Source of the DNA: Methanobacteriota archaeon
GTDB taxonomy: Archaea; Methanobacteriota; Methanobacteria; Methanobacteriales; Methanobacteriaceae
NCBI GenBank assembly: GCA_023411115.1
Contig: JAEYPF010000019.1
Coordinates: forward strand, 124,001 to 188,000
Length of the DNA: 64,000 nucleotides
Direction: 5' to 3'
This document shows positions 35,542 to 43,894 of the stretch, one piece after another (positions within the stretch are counted from its first letter, which is position 1; the number at the start of each line of letters is the position of its first letter). The notes beneath the pieces were generated by a model. The model ran no database searches. It saw nothing but the letters and a program-made list of their open reading frames with translations, and had not been told where the DNA came from. The translations under genes were made by a program, and so were the position numbers.

Positions 35542-37056
35542 ATGAAGAAACAAGAATCCAAGGTTGTAGTTATCGGCGGTTGCGGAACTGTTGGAAGTTT
35601 AATGGCTAGAGTTTTAAAAGATAATGGTGCCGATGTTACGGTATCTGATCTTTCAACTGATAGTCCTCAGGTGAAGATTCTTAAAAAGGAAGGAATTAAC
35701 CTTAACCTTGGAGGACACGATGAAAATGTTCTAAAAGATGCAGACATAGTTGTGGTTGCTCCGAGCTTACTTGAAAATCATAATTTAATTGAAAAAATAA
35801 GAAAAGTTACAAATGTTGATATAATAAGTGTAGATGAAGTTTTAAGCTTATGTAAAGTAAATAAACCTGTTGTTGGGATAACAGGTACCAATGGTAAAAC
35901 AACTACAACATGGATGCTTAAAAATATACTGAATCTCAGTGGATATAAAACTCCAGAACATAAACTGGATATGCAGGGAAATACAGAATTAATACCTTCT
36001 TTTCAGGCAAGGCTTGCTGGGGATGTGGCGGTTTTAGAAATAGGCACGTTTGGAAATCCTAATGAAATTAAAAACTGCTCAACAAAGTCTGAAGTGAGTA
36101 TAGGAATTATAACCAATATTTCAAAGGATCATCTAAATGAATCCCGTAAGTTCAGGGATTATGTTGAATGTAAAAGGGAAATTGTAGATGCGGTTAAATT
36201 TTTAGCTTTTAATGCCGATGATCCTGTAGTATCTGGGTTCAACACTGATAATTCTCATGAAATTTTATTTTATGGAATTGAAAATGTAAATTTGGAAGTA
36301 GAGGCTTATCCTGAGGTAAGAAAGTGTCCTTTATGTGGAAAGGAACTGGAATATTCTGTCCATTATTTAGGGCATCTGGGAATTTATAACTGCTCTTGTG
36401 GATTTAGTCGCCCAGAACCTGATGTTAAAGCTGCTGATGTAGATAATAACTCTTTTAAACTGGTTATAGGATCAAATACTGCAAAAATAAAACTCAAACA
36501 GAATGGGATTCACAATGTTTACAATGCGCTTGCTGCAGCATGTGGTTCTATAGCACTTGATATTGACTTTGATGATATTGTAAATGGTATTAAGAATTTT
36601 GAAGGAGTAAAAGGTAGATTTCAAGAAATTAATATTGGTAAGAGAGTAATAATAGATTATGCGCATAATCCTGCAGGTGTTAAAGCAATAGTTCAGACAT
36701 TAAACCGGGAAAAGCCAGAAAATTCAAGATTAATTGTTGTAAATACAATATCTTCTGAAAGTGGAATTAAGGGAGATATAGAAATAGCAAAAATATTAAA
36801 AGATGTGGATACTATAATAGTAGCATCAAATGCAAGTAGAACGGCCTTATCAGAGATTAATGTTAATAGCAATGTTATATTGACAGAATCAAGTAAAAAC
36901 GGGTCTAAAATTGGAACATTAGGTGCAAGCAAGGCACAAGTAGAAGAAAGCTTAAATTTAGCAATAGGTGAAGCGAAAAAAAGAGATATAATCTTGGTAA
37001 TAGGTGAAGGGGGAGTCAAATATTCTGCCGAAATTCTTGAAAAATACAAAAGTTAG
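35542..37056 (+). CDS. Mur ligase with MurT-like zinc ribbon
   Basis: 504 residues. N-terminal Rossmann segment VVVIGGCGTVGSLMARVL, ATP loop GITGTNGKTTTTW, and C-terminal DYAHNPAGVKAIVQTL. In the central domain, Cys262, 265, 284 and 286 (KCPLCGKEL ... YNCSCGFSRPEPDV) match the zinc-ribbon insert of bacterial MurT, which amidates lipid II with GatD. No GatD-type glutaminase is adjacent. Start is ATG 35542, 31 bases after the tandem Mur gene; an ATG at 35488 would overlap it. Same operon, so likely a pseudomurein peptide ligase or amidating enzyme; which one is inference. Confidence 0.86.
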   Translation: MKKQESKVVVIGGCGTVGSLMARVLKDNGADVTVSDLSTDSPQVKILKKEGINLNLGGHDENVLKDADIVVVAPSLLENHNLIEKIRKVTNVDIISVDEVLSLCKVNKPVVGITGTNGKTTTTWMLKNILNLSGYKTPEHKLDMQGNTELIPSFQARLAGDVAVLEIGTFGNPNEIKNCSTKSEVSIGIITNISKDHLNESRKFRDYVECKREIVDAVKFLAFNADDPVVSGFNTDNSHEILFYGIENVNLEVEAYPEVRKCPLCGKELEYSVHYLGHLGIYNCSCGFSRPEPDVKAADVDNNSFKLVIGSNTAKIKLKQNGIHNVYNALAAACGSIALDIDFDDIVNGIKNFEGVKGRFQEINIGKRVIIDYAHNPAGVKAIVQTLNREKPENSRLIVVNTISSESGIKGDIEIAKILKDVDTIIVASNASRTALSEINVNSNVILTESSKNGSKIGTLGASKAQVEESLNLAIGEAKKRDIILVIGEGGVKYSAEILEKYKS

Positions 37057-38206
37057 CATTAGTATACTTATTTTACTGGCATTGTTCATGTATCCATTTG
37101 GAAGCGTTGTAGGGAGTTATTATCCGCCACAAGGACCAACTGAAATCACCGCTTTGAGTGTAGGAGATACGGTTATGGTGGGAACTACTGTTACAGATGA
37201 CAGTAAAGTCAGGAAGGTTCCTGTACTTTATCATCCTGAATATTTAGTTAATTATATTACTGATATGAGATTTTATGATTTTATAGATGCAGTACTGACT
37301 GGAACAGTTAAAACTCCAACTGAGGAGATTACAGATAACAGTATATCCAAACAAGGAATTGCACAGGGATTCGACGGTCCTGGAATTTTAGCAGTTGAAA
37401 GTAACAAATTGATTGTAAAACAGCCGGGCAATTATGTTTATGGGTATAAAACTCCTTATGTATTTGGAGTTAAAACAAAAGATGGTCTGCAGATATTAGA
37501 AGGAAAAAATGTTATAAAAACGGTATCATATGATCAGATAAGCAATGATACCATACCCCATGATTATGTGACCGTAAGCAACGTTAAAAAATGGTTTGAT
37601 GATGCAGGAACTGGTGATCGTATAACACTTGGTTATGCAATTGCTAATTTCAACGATGGAAGGAACTTAGTTGCTCCTGAAAATATTGAATCATTATTTG
37701 GAGACAATGTGACAAATTACATGGAAAATTATCCATCAGGACGGCCAATACTTGTTTATGCAGGTTCTGTAAACGAAAAAATCATTGGAACTGGAGGAGA
37801 CACCCTTGGATCTTATCCTCAGTATAATGATGCAAACAGGGAAGAAAATTCACGGGCATTTGTAAAAGCATGGAATGGAACTATAATCCCACCACATTCC
37901 ACATCATCCGGTAAGGAAACTGTAGGTTTTGCCAGATGTGTAGATCCTCACGCTCCTGGAGGATGGGCCTCTCACGGTGTTTGTCCTGCAGCAAGAACTC
38001 TAAGGGGGGCAGCATCTGAAGCTGGATTTGGTCTCCCAACAGGGCTTAATTGGGGAGAATATGCAGTAAACTTTGGATATAACCCTGCAGTAGACGTAAA
38101 GATTACAAACACCAAGGATTATCCTGTAAAAATAATAATGTGGACTGAAGGATCAGGGCCGGGCATGGCTATACATGCTAAGATTATTGGGCTTACTCCT
38201 CAGTAA
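37004..38206 (+). CDS. Membrane-anchored extracellular protein, VanW-like C-terminus
   Basis: Up to 400 residues. A hydrophobic segment (VSISILILLALFMYPFGSVVG) near the N-terminus is a signal anchor; the rest is outside the cell. The last 60 residues (GYNPAVDVKITNTKDYPVKIIMW) resemble the VanW/YoaR pattern of bacterial wall proteins, a weak match. The middle includes GSYPQYNDANREENSRAF and two cysteines (FARCVDPHAPGGWASHGVC) that may form a disulfide. The start is uncertain: the frame is open from GTG 37004, 52 bases inside the upstream Mur gene, with GGGGGAG at 37009-37015. Its operon suggests a cell-wall role. Confidence 0.65.
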   Translation: MKGESNILPKFLKNTKVSISILILLALFMYPFGSVVGSYYPPQGPTEITALSVGDTVMVGTTVTDDSKVRKVPVLYHPEYLVNYITDMRFYDFIDAVLTGTVKTPTEEITDNSISKQGIAQGFDGPGILAVESNKLIVKQPGNYVYGYKTPYVFGVKTKDGLQILEGKNVIKTVSYDQISNDTIPHDYVTVSNVKKWFDDAGTGDRITLGYAIANFNDGRNLVAPENIESLFGDNVTNYMENYPSGRPILVYAGSVNEKIIGTGGDTLGSYPQYNDANREENSRAFVKAWNGTIIPPHSTSSGKETVGFARCVDPHAPGGWASHGVCPAARTLRGAASEAGFGLPTGLNWGEYAVNFGYNPAVDVKITNTKDYPVKIIMWTEGSGPGMAIHAKIIGLTPQ

Positions 38207-38209
38207 TCA

Positions 38210-38240
38210 GGGAATATTAGATTTTCCCTTTTATTTTTTA
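38210..38240 (+). terminator. Hairpin and T-rich tract after the Mur operon
   Basis: GGGAA (38210-38214) pairs with TTCCC (38224-38228), followed by TTTTATTTTTT. It lies four bases past the stop of the VanW-like gene. Short stem, but the T-rich tract fits an archaeal terminator. Confidence 0.45.
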
Positions 38241-38330
38241 TTTAAATTTAAATCTTGAATTTTAATAGGCATGAAATTTAAGTTGCATTAAAAGATAACT
38301 AATTTGTAGAGATTTAAGGCATGTGAGTTG

Positions 38331-38996
38331 ATGATATCAGCAATTATTACAGCAGCAGGAAAAAATAGAAGGATGAGGGATGATTTAAATGCCCTTGGAA
38401 TAGATATTAAGCATAAGCTCCTTCTTGATTTCCAGGGAACACCAATAATATTGCAAACACTTCAAAATACACTAGACACTGGCGTTGATGAATGTGTCAT
38501 TGTTTTAGGGCATTTTAGTGATGATATAATATCAGTGATAGATGAATTTGATGATGAAAGAGTTAAAATAACGCTTAATCCTGAAATCCAAGTTGAACTT
38601 TCTGAATCTCTTTTAAATGGAGTTAAACAAGTTAAAGGTGATTTTTGTCTTTGTGTAGCAGCGGATCAGCCCACAATATCAGCTGCAACTTTAAAAAATA
38701 TTATAAAAGGAGTATTTGACAGTCACGAACCTGAAAATACAATTTCAATTCTTGGAAGAGGAAAATCCGGATATCTGGATACTGCAGAAGGTCTGGGAAT
38801 GCCGTTTGCATGCCATATAAATATTTTAAAGAAGTATTTGGATGTAAATAAAGACAATTTAAATCCAATTTTAAGAAAAATGATTAAAGATGGCATTATT
38901 TTTTATGGGGTTTCTCCAAAAGATGATCTGGAGCTTGTAAACATCAACAGGTATGAGGATTATCTCAGTGTCCTGAAAAAAAGTATTTCCAATTGA
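38331..38996 (+). CDS. MobA-like nucleotidyltransferase family protein
   Basis: 221 residues with a GT-A nucleotidyltransferase fold: ISAIITAAGKNRRM at the N-terminus, KLLLDFQGTPIILQTLQNTL, and the metal-binding CVAADQPTIS around residue 110. This is the MobA/CTP:molybdopterin cytidylyltransferase-like group, which joins a nucleotide to a cofactor or sugar phosphate. An insert LNALGIDIKH follows the first loop. Substrate cannot be told; molybdopterin guanylylation is one option. ATG at 38331 preferred over TTG at 38328. Confidence 0.78.
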   Translation: MISAIITAAGKNRRMRDDLNALGIDIKHKLLLDFQGTPIILQTLQNTLDTGVDECVIVLGHFSDDIISVIDEFDDERVKITLNPEIQVELSESLLNGVKQVKGDFCLCVAADQPTISAATLKNIIKGVFDSHEPENTISILGRGKSGYLDTAEGLGMPFACHINILKKYLDVNKDNLNPILRKMIKDGIIFYGVSPKDDLELVNINRYEDYLSVLKKSISN

Positions 38997-39058
38997 TTGA
39001 CCATCTATCACGAAATATTATTTTAAACATTAAATCCAAATAATATACTGGTGCCTAA

Positions 39059-40600
39059 ATGTTTTCATTAGCTCGTTTACCAACAAGACTGAGAGTTTAT
39101 TTTTTAATTTATGCCCTTTTTGTAGGGATATCTGTTATAATTTTGTACTTTTTCTTTCCCTTATTTGCTTATACCCCTATAGATAGCGCTAAATTTATAC
39201 TTACAGCGTTAGTTCAAGGTGAAGCAACTATAATTGCATTAGTTGTGACATTAAGCCTGATTGTAATCCAGCTTACAGCTTCTTCCTATTCAACAAGGGT
39301 TATAGATATATTTAAAGAATCTCCAGTAATATGGGTCGTTGTAGGATCATATACCGTGGCTATTGTATACACGTTATCTGTACTCAAATTTATGGATACA
39401 CTTTATTCCAACATCTATAATTTTGAGATCAGCATATGGATGGCATATTTTCTCGCTGTTTTTTCATTTGGAATTTTAATACCCTATTTACTGGGAGCCC
39501 TGGATATTATGAAATCTACAACAGTTATAGACAGGTTTGCAGAAAGAATAACAAAGGAAAACCTCATATCTGGTGTGCAGGAATATGAAAAAGTTCTTGA
39601 CAATGAAGCAAGCGCTATTAGTTACTCTTATATTTATTCAGACATAATGAGGCCTGTTATTGACACCGACGATGATCCTGTTCAACCTATTATCGATATC
39701 ATACACAGTTCAATGATGAAATATGATTATGGGACTATGAGGTACGGGCTGAAGGTACTGGAAAATTATATGATTGATTTATTGCAAGAAGAACAGTTTG
39801 GAAGGGAAGAAAGGATAGTAGCAAAGCATATATTTACTCATCTGGAACGGGTTGGAAAATTAGCTGCAAGTCGCGATGACGAAGATTCTGTTACAGAGGT
39901 AATGATAACAATATACCTGATTGGAAAAACTGCCTTGGAGAATGAACTTGAAAGAATAACAGGTGAAGCTGTTAATTCCATTAAAGCCATTGGTAGATCC
40001 TCTATAAATAGAGAAATAGGAGATATAGGGATAGTAGCAACTGATCTGATGGGGGAAATTGGAAGGAGTTCTGCTCAAAGTGGGCTTGATTTTGCAACCA
40101 GTATAACAGTTAATTCACTGGGAATTATTGGCAAAGAATCAGCAAAACATGCCCAAAGAGGATTGGAAGAAACTGTTTGGATGGCAGGAACACTCTATGG
40201 AATTGGAAAGCTGGCAATGGAGCATAAATTGGAACAATCAGTTTCTCAGGCAGTAAATGCAATGGGGGATATGGGAAAATACACGGCAAGAAATGATCTT
40301 CCTAAAACTACCATAAGAATCGTGAATTATCTTAATGATCTGGGTATTATTGCCCTTGGAGAAAATTTCAATGACAATGCCGGCGATGTGGTAGAATATC
40401 TATGGGAAATTGGAAGGATAGCTGTATGGAGCGAATTAAACATAATGGCTGCCCGTAGTATATTGAAACATGCGAAAGAGTCTCTTGAAGATATAAGGAA
40501 AAAGGCAAAGGAAATAAAAGATAAAGAAACCATTTTAGCTTCTGATTTAGCCCTGGATAAGATTAAAGAATTGATAAAAGAAAAAAGTACCCCTAGTTAG
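39059..40600 (+). CDS. DUF2254-type membrane protein with helical repeats
   Basis: 513 residues. Four transmembrane helices in the first 155 (about 11-36, 50-75, 88-108, 120-143), including ATIIALVVTLSLIVIQLTASSYSTRV, match DUF2254 membrane proteins. The C-terminal 350 residues are cytoplasmic and helical. From about 245 to 480 they show degenerate 30-35 residue repeats around I-G-(K/R)-x-(A/S) with A-V-N-x-(I/M/L) (for example AVNSIKAIGRSSINRE, SITVNSLGIIGKESAKH, AVNAMGDMGKYTARN). A channel or sensor role is possible; function unknown. No ribosome binding site is obvious before the ATG. Confidence 0.8.
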   Translation: MFSLARLPTRLRVYFLIYALFVGISVIILYFFFPLFAYTPIDSAKFILTALVQGEATIIALVVTLSLIVIQLTASSYSTRVIDIFKESPVIWVVVGSYTVAIVYTLSVLKFMDTLYSNIYNFEISIWMAYFLAVFSFGILIPYLLGALDIMKSTTVIDRFAERITKENLISGVQEYEKVLDNEASAISYSYIYSDIMRPVIDTDDDPVQPIIDIIHSSMMKYDYGTMRYGLKVLENYMIDLLQEEQFGREERIVAKHIFTHLERVGKLAASRDDEDSVTEVMITIYLIGKTALENELERITGEAVNSIKAIGRSSINREIGDIGIVATDLMGEIGRSSAQSGLDFATSITVNSLGIIGKESAKHAQRGLEETVWMAGTLYGIGKLAMEHKLEQSVSQAVNAMGDMGKYTARNDLPKTTIRIVNYLNDLGIIALGENFNDNAGDVVEYLWEIGRIAVWSELNIMAARSILKHAKESLEDIRKKAKEIKDKETILASDLALDKIKELIKEKSTPS

Positions 40601-40660
40601 AAAAATGGTTATTTTTGAGTAACATTAGAATAAATTAGTTTGATTTTTTAAAAAAATAGA

Positions 40661-40735
40661 AACCCTGCAAAAATCTTTTTGATTTTTGCGGCCCAAAAAA
40701 ACAAGTTTTTTGAGGGAATAGGTTAACAACCTATT
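40661..40735. repeat. Multi-hairpin repeat cluster D
   Basis: GCAAAAATC-TTTTT-GATTTTTGC (40667-40689) and CAAAAAAAC-AA-GTTTTTTG (40694-40712, one extra A) lie within a short outer stem CCCT 40663-40666 and AGGG 40713-40716. AATAGGTT-AAC-AACCTATT (40717-40735) then overlaps the stop codon of the small gene at 40731. Between convergent genes, so it may also terminate both transcripts. Confidence 0.65.
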
Positions 40736-40931
40736 TTTCCATACTTTCTTCAAACTGATCAAATCGATCCTGCAGTTCTTCTTCTGCCATCCCAAGTTTA
40801 GTTACCAGTTTTAATATGTTGTCCATCCAGACTATGACCATTTCTTGGTCTGCAACGTCTTTATACTTGGATATTTTTGCATCTAATTCTTTAGCTTCAT
40901 CTAATATTTCAAATATTTTTGTTTCAGCCAT
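40731..40931 (-). CDS. Small acidic helical protein, unknown function
   Basis: 66 residues, soluble, entirely helical in appearance (KIFEILDEAKELDAKISKY ... LKLVTKLGMAEEELQDRFDQF), with no cysteines. GAGGGTGAT lies 4 bases before the ATG, a strong start signal, so I consider it real. It is 40 bases downstream of the DUF169 gene on the same strand and is probably co-transcribed. Not recognised. Confidence 0.75.
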   Translation of the reverse strand: MAETKIFEILDEAKELDAKISKYKDVADQEMVIVWMDNILKLVTKLGMAEEELQDRFDQFEESMEK

Positions 40932-40971
40932 ATAATCACCCTCTAAGCTTATTTACTTATTGAATCATTAT

Positions 40972-41661
40972 TTATTTCATAGATACAAGAGCGGTTACAA
41001 CACACCCTATATTCTCACCGTTCATACCTACAATTACTTCCTCTTCTTCTATACCTGCAAACTGCCTTGAACCAGAACATCCAAGGGTAAAATTAGCGGT
41101 ATTTTGGGTGAACGGGCCAGCCACAGCATCGGCACATACAGACTGAATTCCTGAAAAGCTTGCTTCTACTCTACCTCCACGGGTATATATCATAGCTTGA
41201 GCAAGCCTCATTGCCTGGGCAGGTTTACATATCACTACAATTACATCGGGGTCAAATTTAATGTTTTCTAATGGTGCATAGATTATGGCTTTCATCATTG
41301 GGTCTATTTTAGGGACTTCTTCCATGGTACGTTTTGCAGATCCAAGACTGGAGAATCTTCCAAGGCTCTGATAAAATTCACCGGTTTTTATCTTTTCTGG
41401 AGCTTCCATAAGTCCAATTGCAGCTGCTCCACCTTTACACATCTGCTCTTCACTGGTTGCATAAAACATCTCGCCCTGGGCTGCCCGCTGAACCATTTCA
41501 CAGTGCCTTATGGTTTCATCTATTTTTTCTATCCCTTCAGGAATGTCCTCTTCCCTTAAAACAAATTTTATTGCTACTGGAGATTTGCTTAAACCAAGTC
41601 TTTCTTTAAGTTCCCTAGATACCATATCATATCCTTCTACTTCACAAGCGCCTTCTGCCAT
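40972..41661 (-). CDS. DUF169 family protein
   Basis: 229 residues of the DUF169 (COG2043) family, common in methanogens. Signs are LGLSKSPVAIKFVLREEDIPEG, HCEMVQRAAQGEMFYATSEEQMCKGGAAAIGL, and FTLGCSGSRQFAGIEEEEVIVG near the end. Three or four conserved cysteines may bind a metal or cluster; role unknown. I start at ATG 41661, 5 bases after GGTGA; the GTG at 41670 overlaps the binding site. Followed by a small acidic protein gene. Confidence 0.88.
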   Translation of the reverse strand: MAEGACEVEGYDMVSRELKERLGLSKSPVAIKFVLREEDIPEGIEKIDETIRHCEMVQRAAQGEMFYATSEEQMCKGGAAAIGLMEAPEKIKTGEFYQSLGRFSSLGSAKRTMEEVPKIDPMMKAIIYAPLENIKFDPDVIVVICKPAQAMRLAQAMIYTRGGRVEASFSGIQSVCADAVAGPFTQNTANFTLGCSGSRQFAGIEEEEVIVGMNGENIGCVVTALVSMK

Positions 41662-41995
41662 GATTTTCACCGATTTTATTATATTTTTTAAATTATTTAT
41701 TTATTTGGGAATTGATAAGGCTTACGACATGAATTTAATGTGATATTTTAGCTAAATAACCTGAGAAAACCCTTAATGAATTAAGTCGATTTTTAATGAA
41801 GTTATATTTAATTAATCAGCACTAAATTTGTAGTGGAATACACAGGTTAATGATATAATGGCTAAAAATAGATTTATACTAAAGTTTTAATGCTTATCTT
41901 TAAATTAAAAAGTGAAAATTCGTTAAATATGAATTATTTAAATTATTAAATTTTTGCAATATGAATTAAAAATAAAGAAGAATGAAATTTAGATT
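41662..41995. other. AT-rich gap, no gene seen
   Basis: 334 bases between the DUF169 start and the GGGP synthase stop, both on the minus strand. Very AT-rich, with several short A and T runs. It must contain the promoter of the DUF169 gene (GTAAGCCTTATCAA-like on the minus strand near 41710, no clear TATA) and the end of the GGGP synthase message. I see no open frame with a start signal and no structured repeat. Confidence 0.4.
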
Positions 41996-42733
41996 TTAAA
42001 CTGATCTAATTCCTTCAATCAGCTCTTCAATCTTATCTTTTACATCAGAACTATCTTCAACCACAGTTCCTGTCACGATGATATCTGCACCAGCCTTTGC
42101 AATTTTTGCTGCGGTTTTTCCATCACGTATTCCACCACCAACAATTACAGTTAAATCGGTCATTTTTTTGACCCCTGCAATCATATTTTCTGGAATATGT
42201 TCATTCGCACCAGAACCGGCTTCAAGGTACAATAGTTTCATTCCCATGCATTCAGCAGCCATTGCGTATGCTACAGAAATATCTGCTTTGTTTCTAGGAA
42301 TTAATTTGGCATCTCCTACCCATCCAACAGTTCCGCCTGGTTCAACAACGAGATATCCCATTGAAAGAACTTCTATTCCCATTTTTTTAATACTGGGAGC
42401 TGCTAATGCTTGAGCACCTATTATCCAGTAGGGATTTGTTGAATTTAGGAGGCTCATAAAAAAAATCGCATCTGCGTATTTGCTTACACCACTTATATTG
42501 CCTGGAAAAAGAATGATGGGGACATCAATATTTTCCTGTAATGCCTTTGCAGTTGCATCTAGTTCTGTTGGTTCGGTTGTTGATCCTCCAAGCATTATGC
42601 CATCAGTACCGCCTGCAATTGCTTGTTTTGCTATCCTCACGGCTTCTTCAGGACTTTGCTCCTCTGGATCAAGGAGAGTTAAATGCATTGTATGGTTTTT
42701 TAAAGTATCATCGATGTAATTTTTAACTTTCAT
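41996..42733 (-). CDS. Geranylgeranylglyceryl phosphate synthase
   Basis: 245-residue TIM-barrel prenyltransferase that joins geranylgeranyl diphosphate to glycerol-1-phosphate, the first committed step of archaeal ether lipid synthesis. Motifs include HLTLLDPEEQSPEEA, DGIMLGGST, PIILFPGNISGVSKYADAIFFMSLLNS, YLEAGSGANEHIP and VGGGIRDGKTA with a phosphate-binding end GADIIVTGTVVE. Length is standard. Downstream of the L40e gene on the same strand, with hairpin cluster E between them. Start ATG at 42733 with a weak GTGG binding site. Confidence 0.95.
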   Translation of the reverse strand: MKVKNYIDDTLKNHTMHLTLLDPEEQSPEEAVRIAKQAIAGGTDGIMLGGSTTEPTELDATAKALQENIDVPIILFPGNISGVSKYADAIFFMSLLNSTNPYWIIGAQALAAPSIKKMGIEVLSMGYLVVEPGGTVGWVGDAKLIPRNKADISVAYAMAAECMGMKLLYLEAGSGANEHIPENMIAGVKKMTDLTVIVGGGIRDGKTAAKIAKAGADIIVTGTVVEDSSDVKDKIEELIEGIRSV

Positions 42734-42788
42734 CTTACCACGGGTTATCGAGAAAATAATTAACAGAATTGATGTTATAAATATAAAT

Positions 42789-42835
42789 GAGGTTTAACCT
42801 CCAAACACTTTGTGTTTGAGAGTTTTTTCAACCTC
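42789..42835. repeat. Hairpin repeat E (single unit)
   Basis: Outer stem GAGGTT 42789-42794 with AACCTC 42830-42835 encloses CAAACAC-TTT-GTGTTTG (42802-42818), which has the same stem as a hairpin in cluster C (CAAACAC-GA-GTGTTTG). GAGGTTTAACCTC can also fold on itself. Located between L40e and GGGP synthase. This is the shortest member of the repeat family. Confidence 0.6.
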
Positions 42836-42858
42836 CATATGTAATTTAAGGAGTTTAT

Positions 42859-43005
42859 TTAACCCCTTGGTTCTTTGGCTTTGTATCTTAAGCCTTTGTA
42901 TCCGCACTTTCTGCATACTTTTGCAGTTGGTGGGTTTCTTGCGTTACATTTTAAGCAAATTTTAATCTTGAAAATTCTGTTTTCTGCTTCTTCAAATCTA
43001 GCCAT
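42859..43005 (-). CDS. rpl40e: 50S ribosomal protein L40e
   Basis: 48 residues: [42 protein letters not shown]. The C-x2-C-x10-C-x2-C zinc finger and the basic tail ending AKEPRG are typical of archaeal L40e (ubiquitin-free). AAGGAGG lies 6 bases before the ATG. It precedes GGGP synthase, an order seen in methanobacterial genomes. Confident despite its size. Confidence 0.95.
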   Translation of the reverse strand: MARFEEAENRIFKIKICLKCNARNPPTAKVCRKCGYKGLRYKAKEPRG

Positions 43006-43111
43006 TATTAGCCTCCTTTATCATCTTATTTACTATTTTAACACAGTTTAGAATATGATACCTTCATTGATATACTCGTCTTAATCTATTGATAGTATAA
43101 TAAATATATTT

Positions 43112-43618
43112 TTAACTCATATATTCGTTTTGAATTTCTACAACTTCTAAACTGCTTTTAGCTTTAGAATAGCTTTCTAAGAGCTCTTCATTGAGCTTTA
43201 GAAAATGAGGTCCCCACTTGAAACCTGACATAATATCGATAGCAATATCTTTAAACCCAATGATATAAAAACTTGCTGCAATAGCTTCAGCAGTAGATAA
43301 TATGCATGGCTTTCCATAATTGGTTGGATTTGCAGCAATTAGAAAAGGCAAAGATCTACTGTTTTTACCCGTTTTTAGTTTAAATGGGACTTTATCTAAC
43401 CTTTTCCATGAACAATCCATGCCTACAAGTCCTTTTTCTAGTATTGTCTCTCTATCTTCAACAGATAACGCTTTTGGGGAATACGGATCTAAAACAATCG
43501 CACCGGTAGGTACTTGATTTAATTTTGTGACTACTTTAACTTTTCCCTTTTTTCCAAGTTTAACTGTTGTACATTTTTTCCTGTCGCACTCTTCTGCGTG
43601 ATAAACAACGATTCTCAT
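43112..43618 (-). CDS. tsr3: Tsr3-type rRNA aminocarboxypropyltransferase (DUF367)
   Basis: 168 residues of the Tsr3 family, which transfers the aminocarboxypropyl group of S-adenosylmethionine to a hypermodified pseudouridine in helix 31 of small-subunit rRNA. Motifs are the N-terminal CDRKKCTTVKLGKKG, VLDPYSPKALS, GLVGMDCSWKRLD and LPFLIAANPTNYGKP, then LSTAEAIAASFYIIGF. Length is normal. It lies about 105 bases upstream of L40e on the same strand, consistent with a ribosome-related operon. Confidence 0.95.
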   Translation of the reverse strand: MRIVVYHAEECDRKKCTTVKLGKKGKVKVVTKLNQVPTGAIVLDPYSPKALSVEDRETILEKGLVGMDCSWKRLDKVPFKLKTGKNSRSLPFLIAANPTNYGKPCILSTAEAIAASFYIIGFKDIAIDIMSGFKWGPHFLKLNEELLESYSKAKSSLEVVEIQNEYMS

Positions 43619-43829
43619 TTTTAAAACACATGTTAAATTATTTTAGCTAAACAGTTATTTTTATTTAAATTCATTTTAGATTCAAAAATAAAAGACATTA
43701 CTAATTATATTTTTTGTTATATTAAATTTACTGTTATTTGATTCTTTTGAGTAATTCATTTAAATTAAATTTTAGATAAATTTATAATTTTTAAAGTACT
43801 TATTAGTACTATAGGGCTTTAATTGAAAG

Positions 43830-43839
43830 GCTTATATGT
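43830..43839 (+). promoter_or_regulatory. TATA box of the AAC(3)-led operon
   Basis: GCTTATATGT, preceded by the purine-rich AATTGAAAG, lies about 55 bases upstream of the AAC(3) start. Predicted transcription start near 43862 gives a leader of about 30 bases with GGTGGGGGTGA. An archaeal-style promoter in front of bacterial-like genes suggests they are expressed. Inferred from sequence form. Confidence 0.45.
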
Positions 43840-43894
43840 AGATTACCTGGCCGAAAAAGAAATCTTAAAAAATGTATGGTGGGGGTGAATGCAA

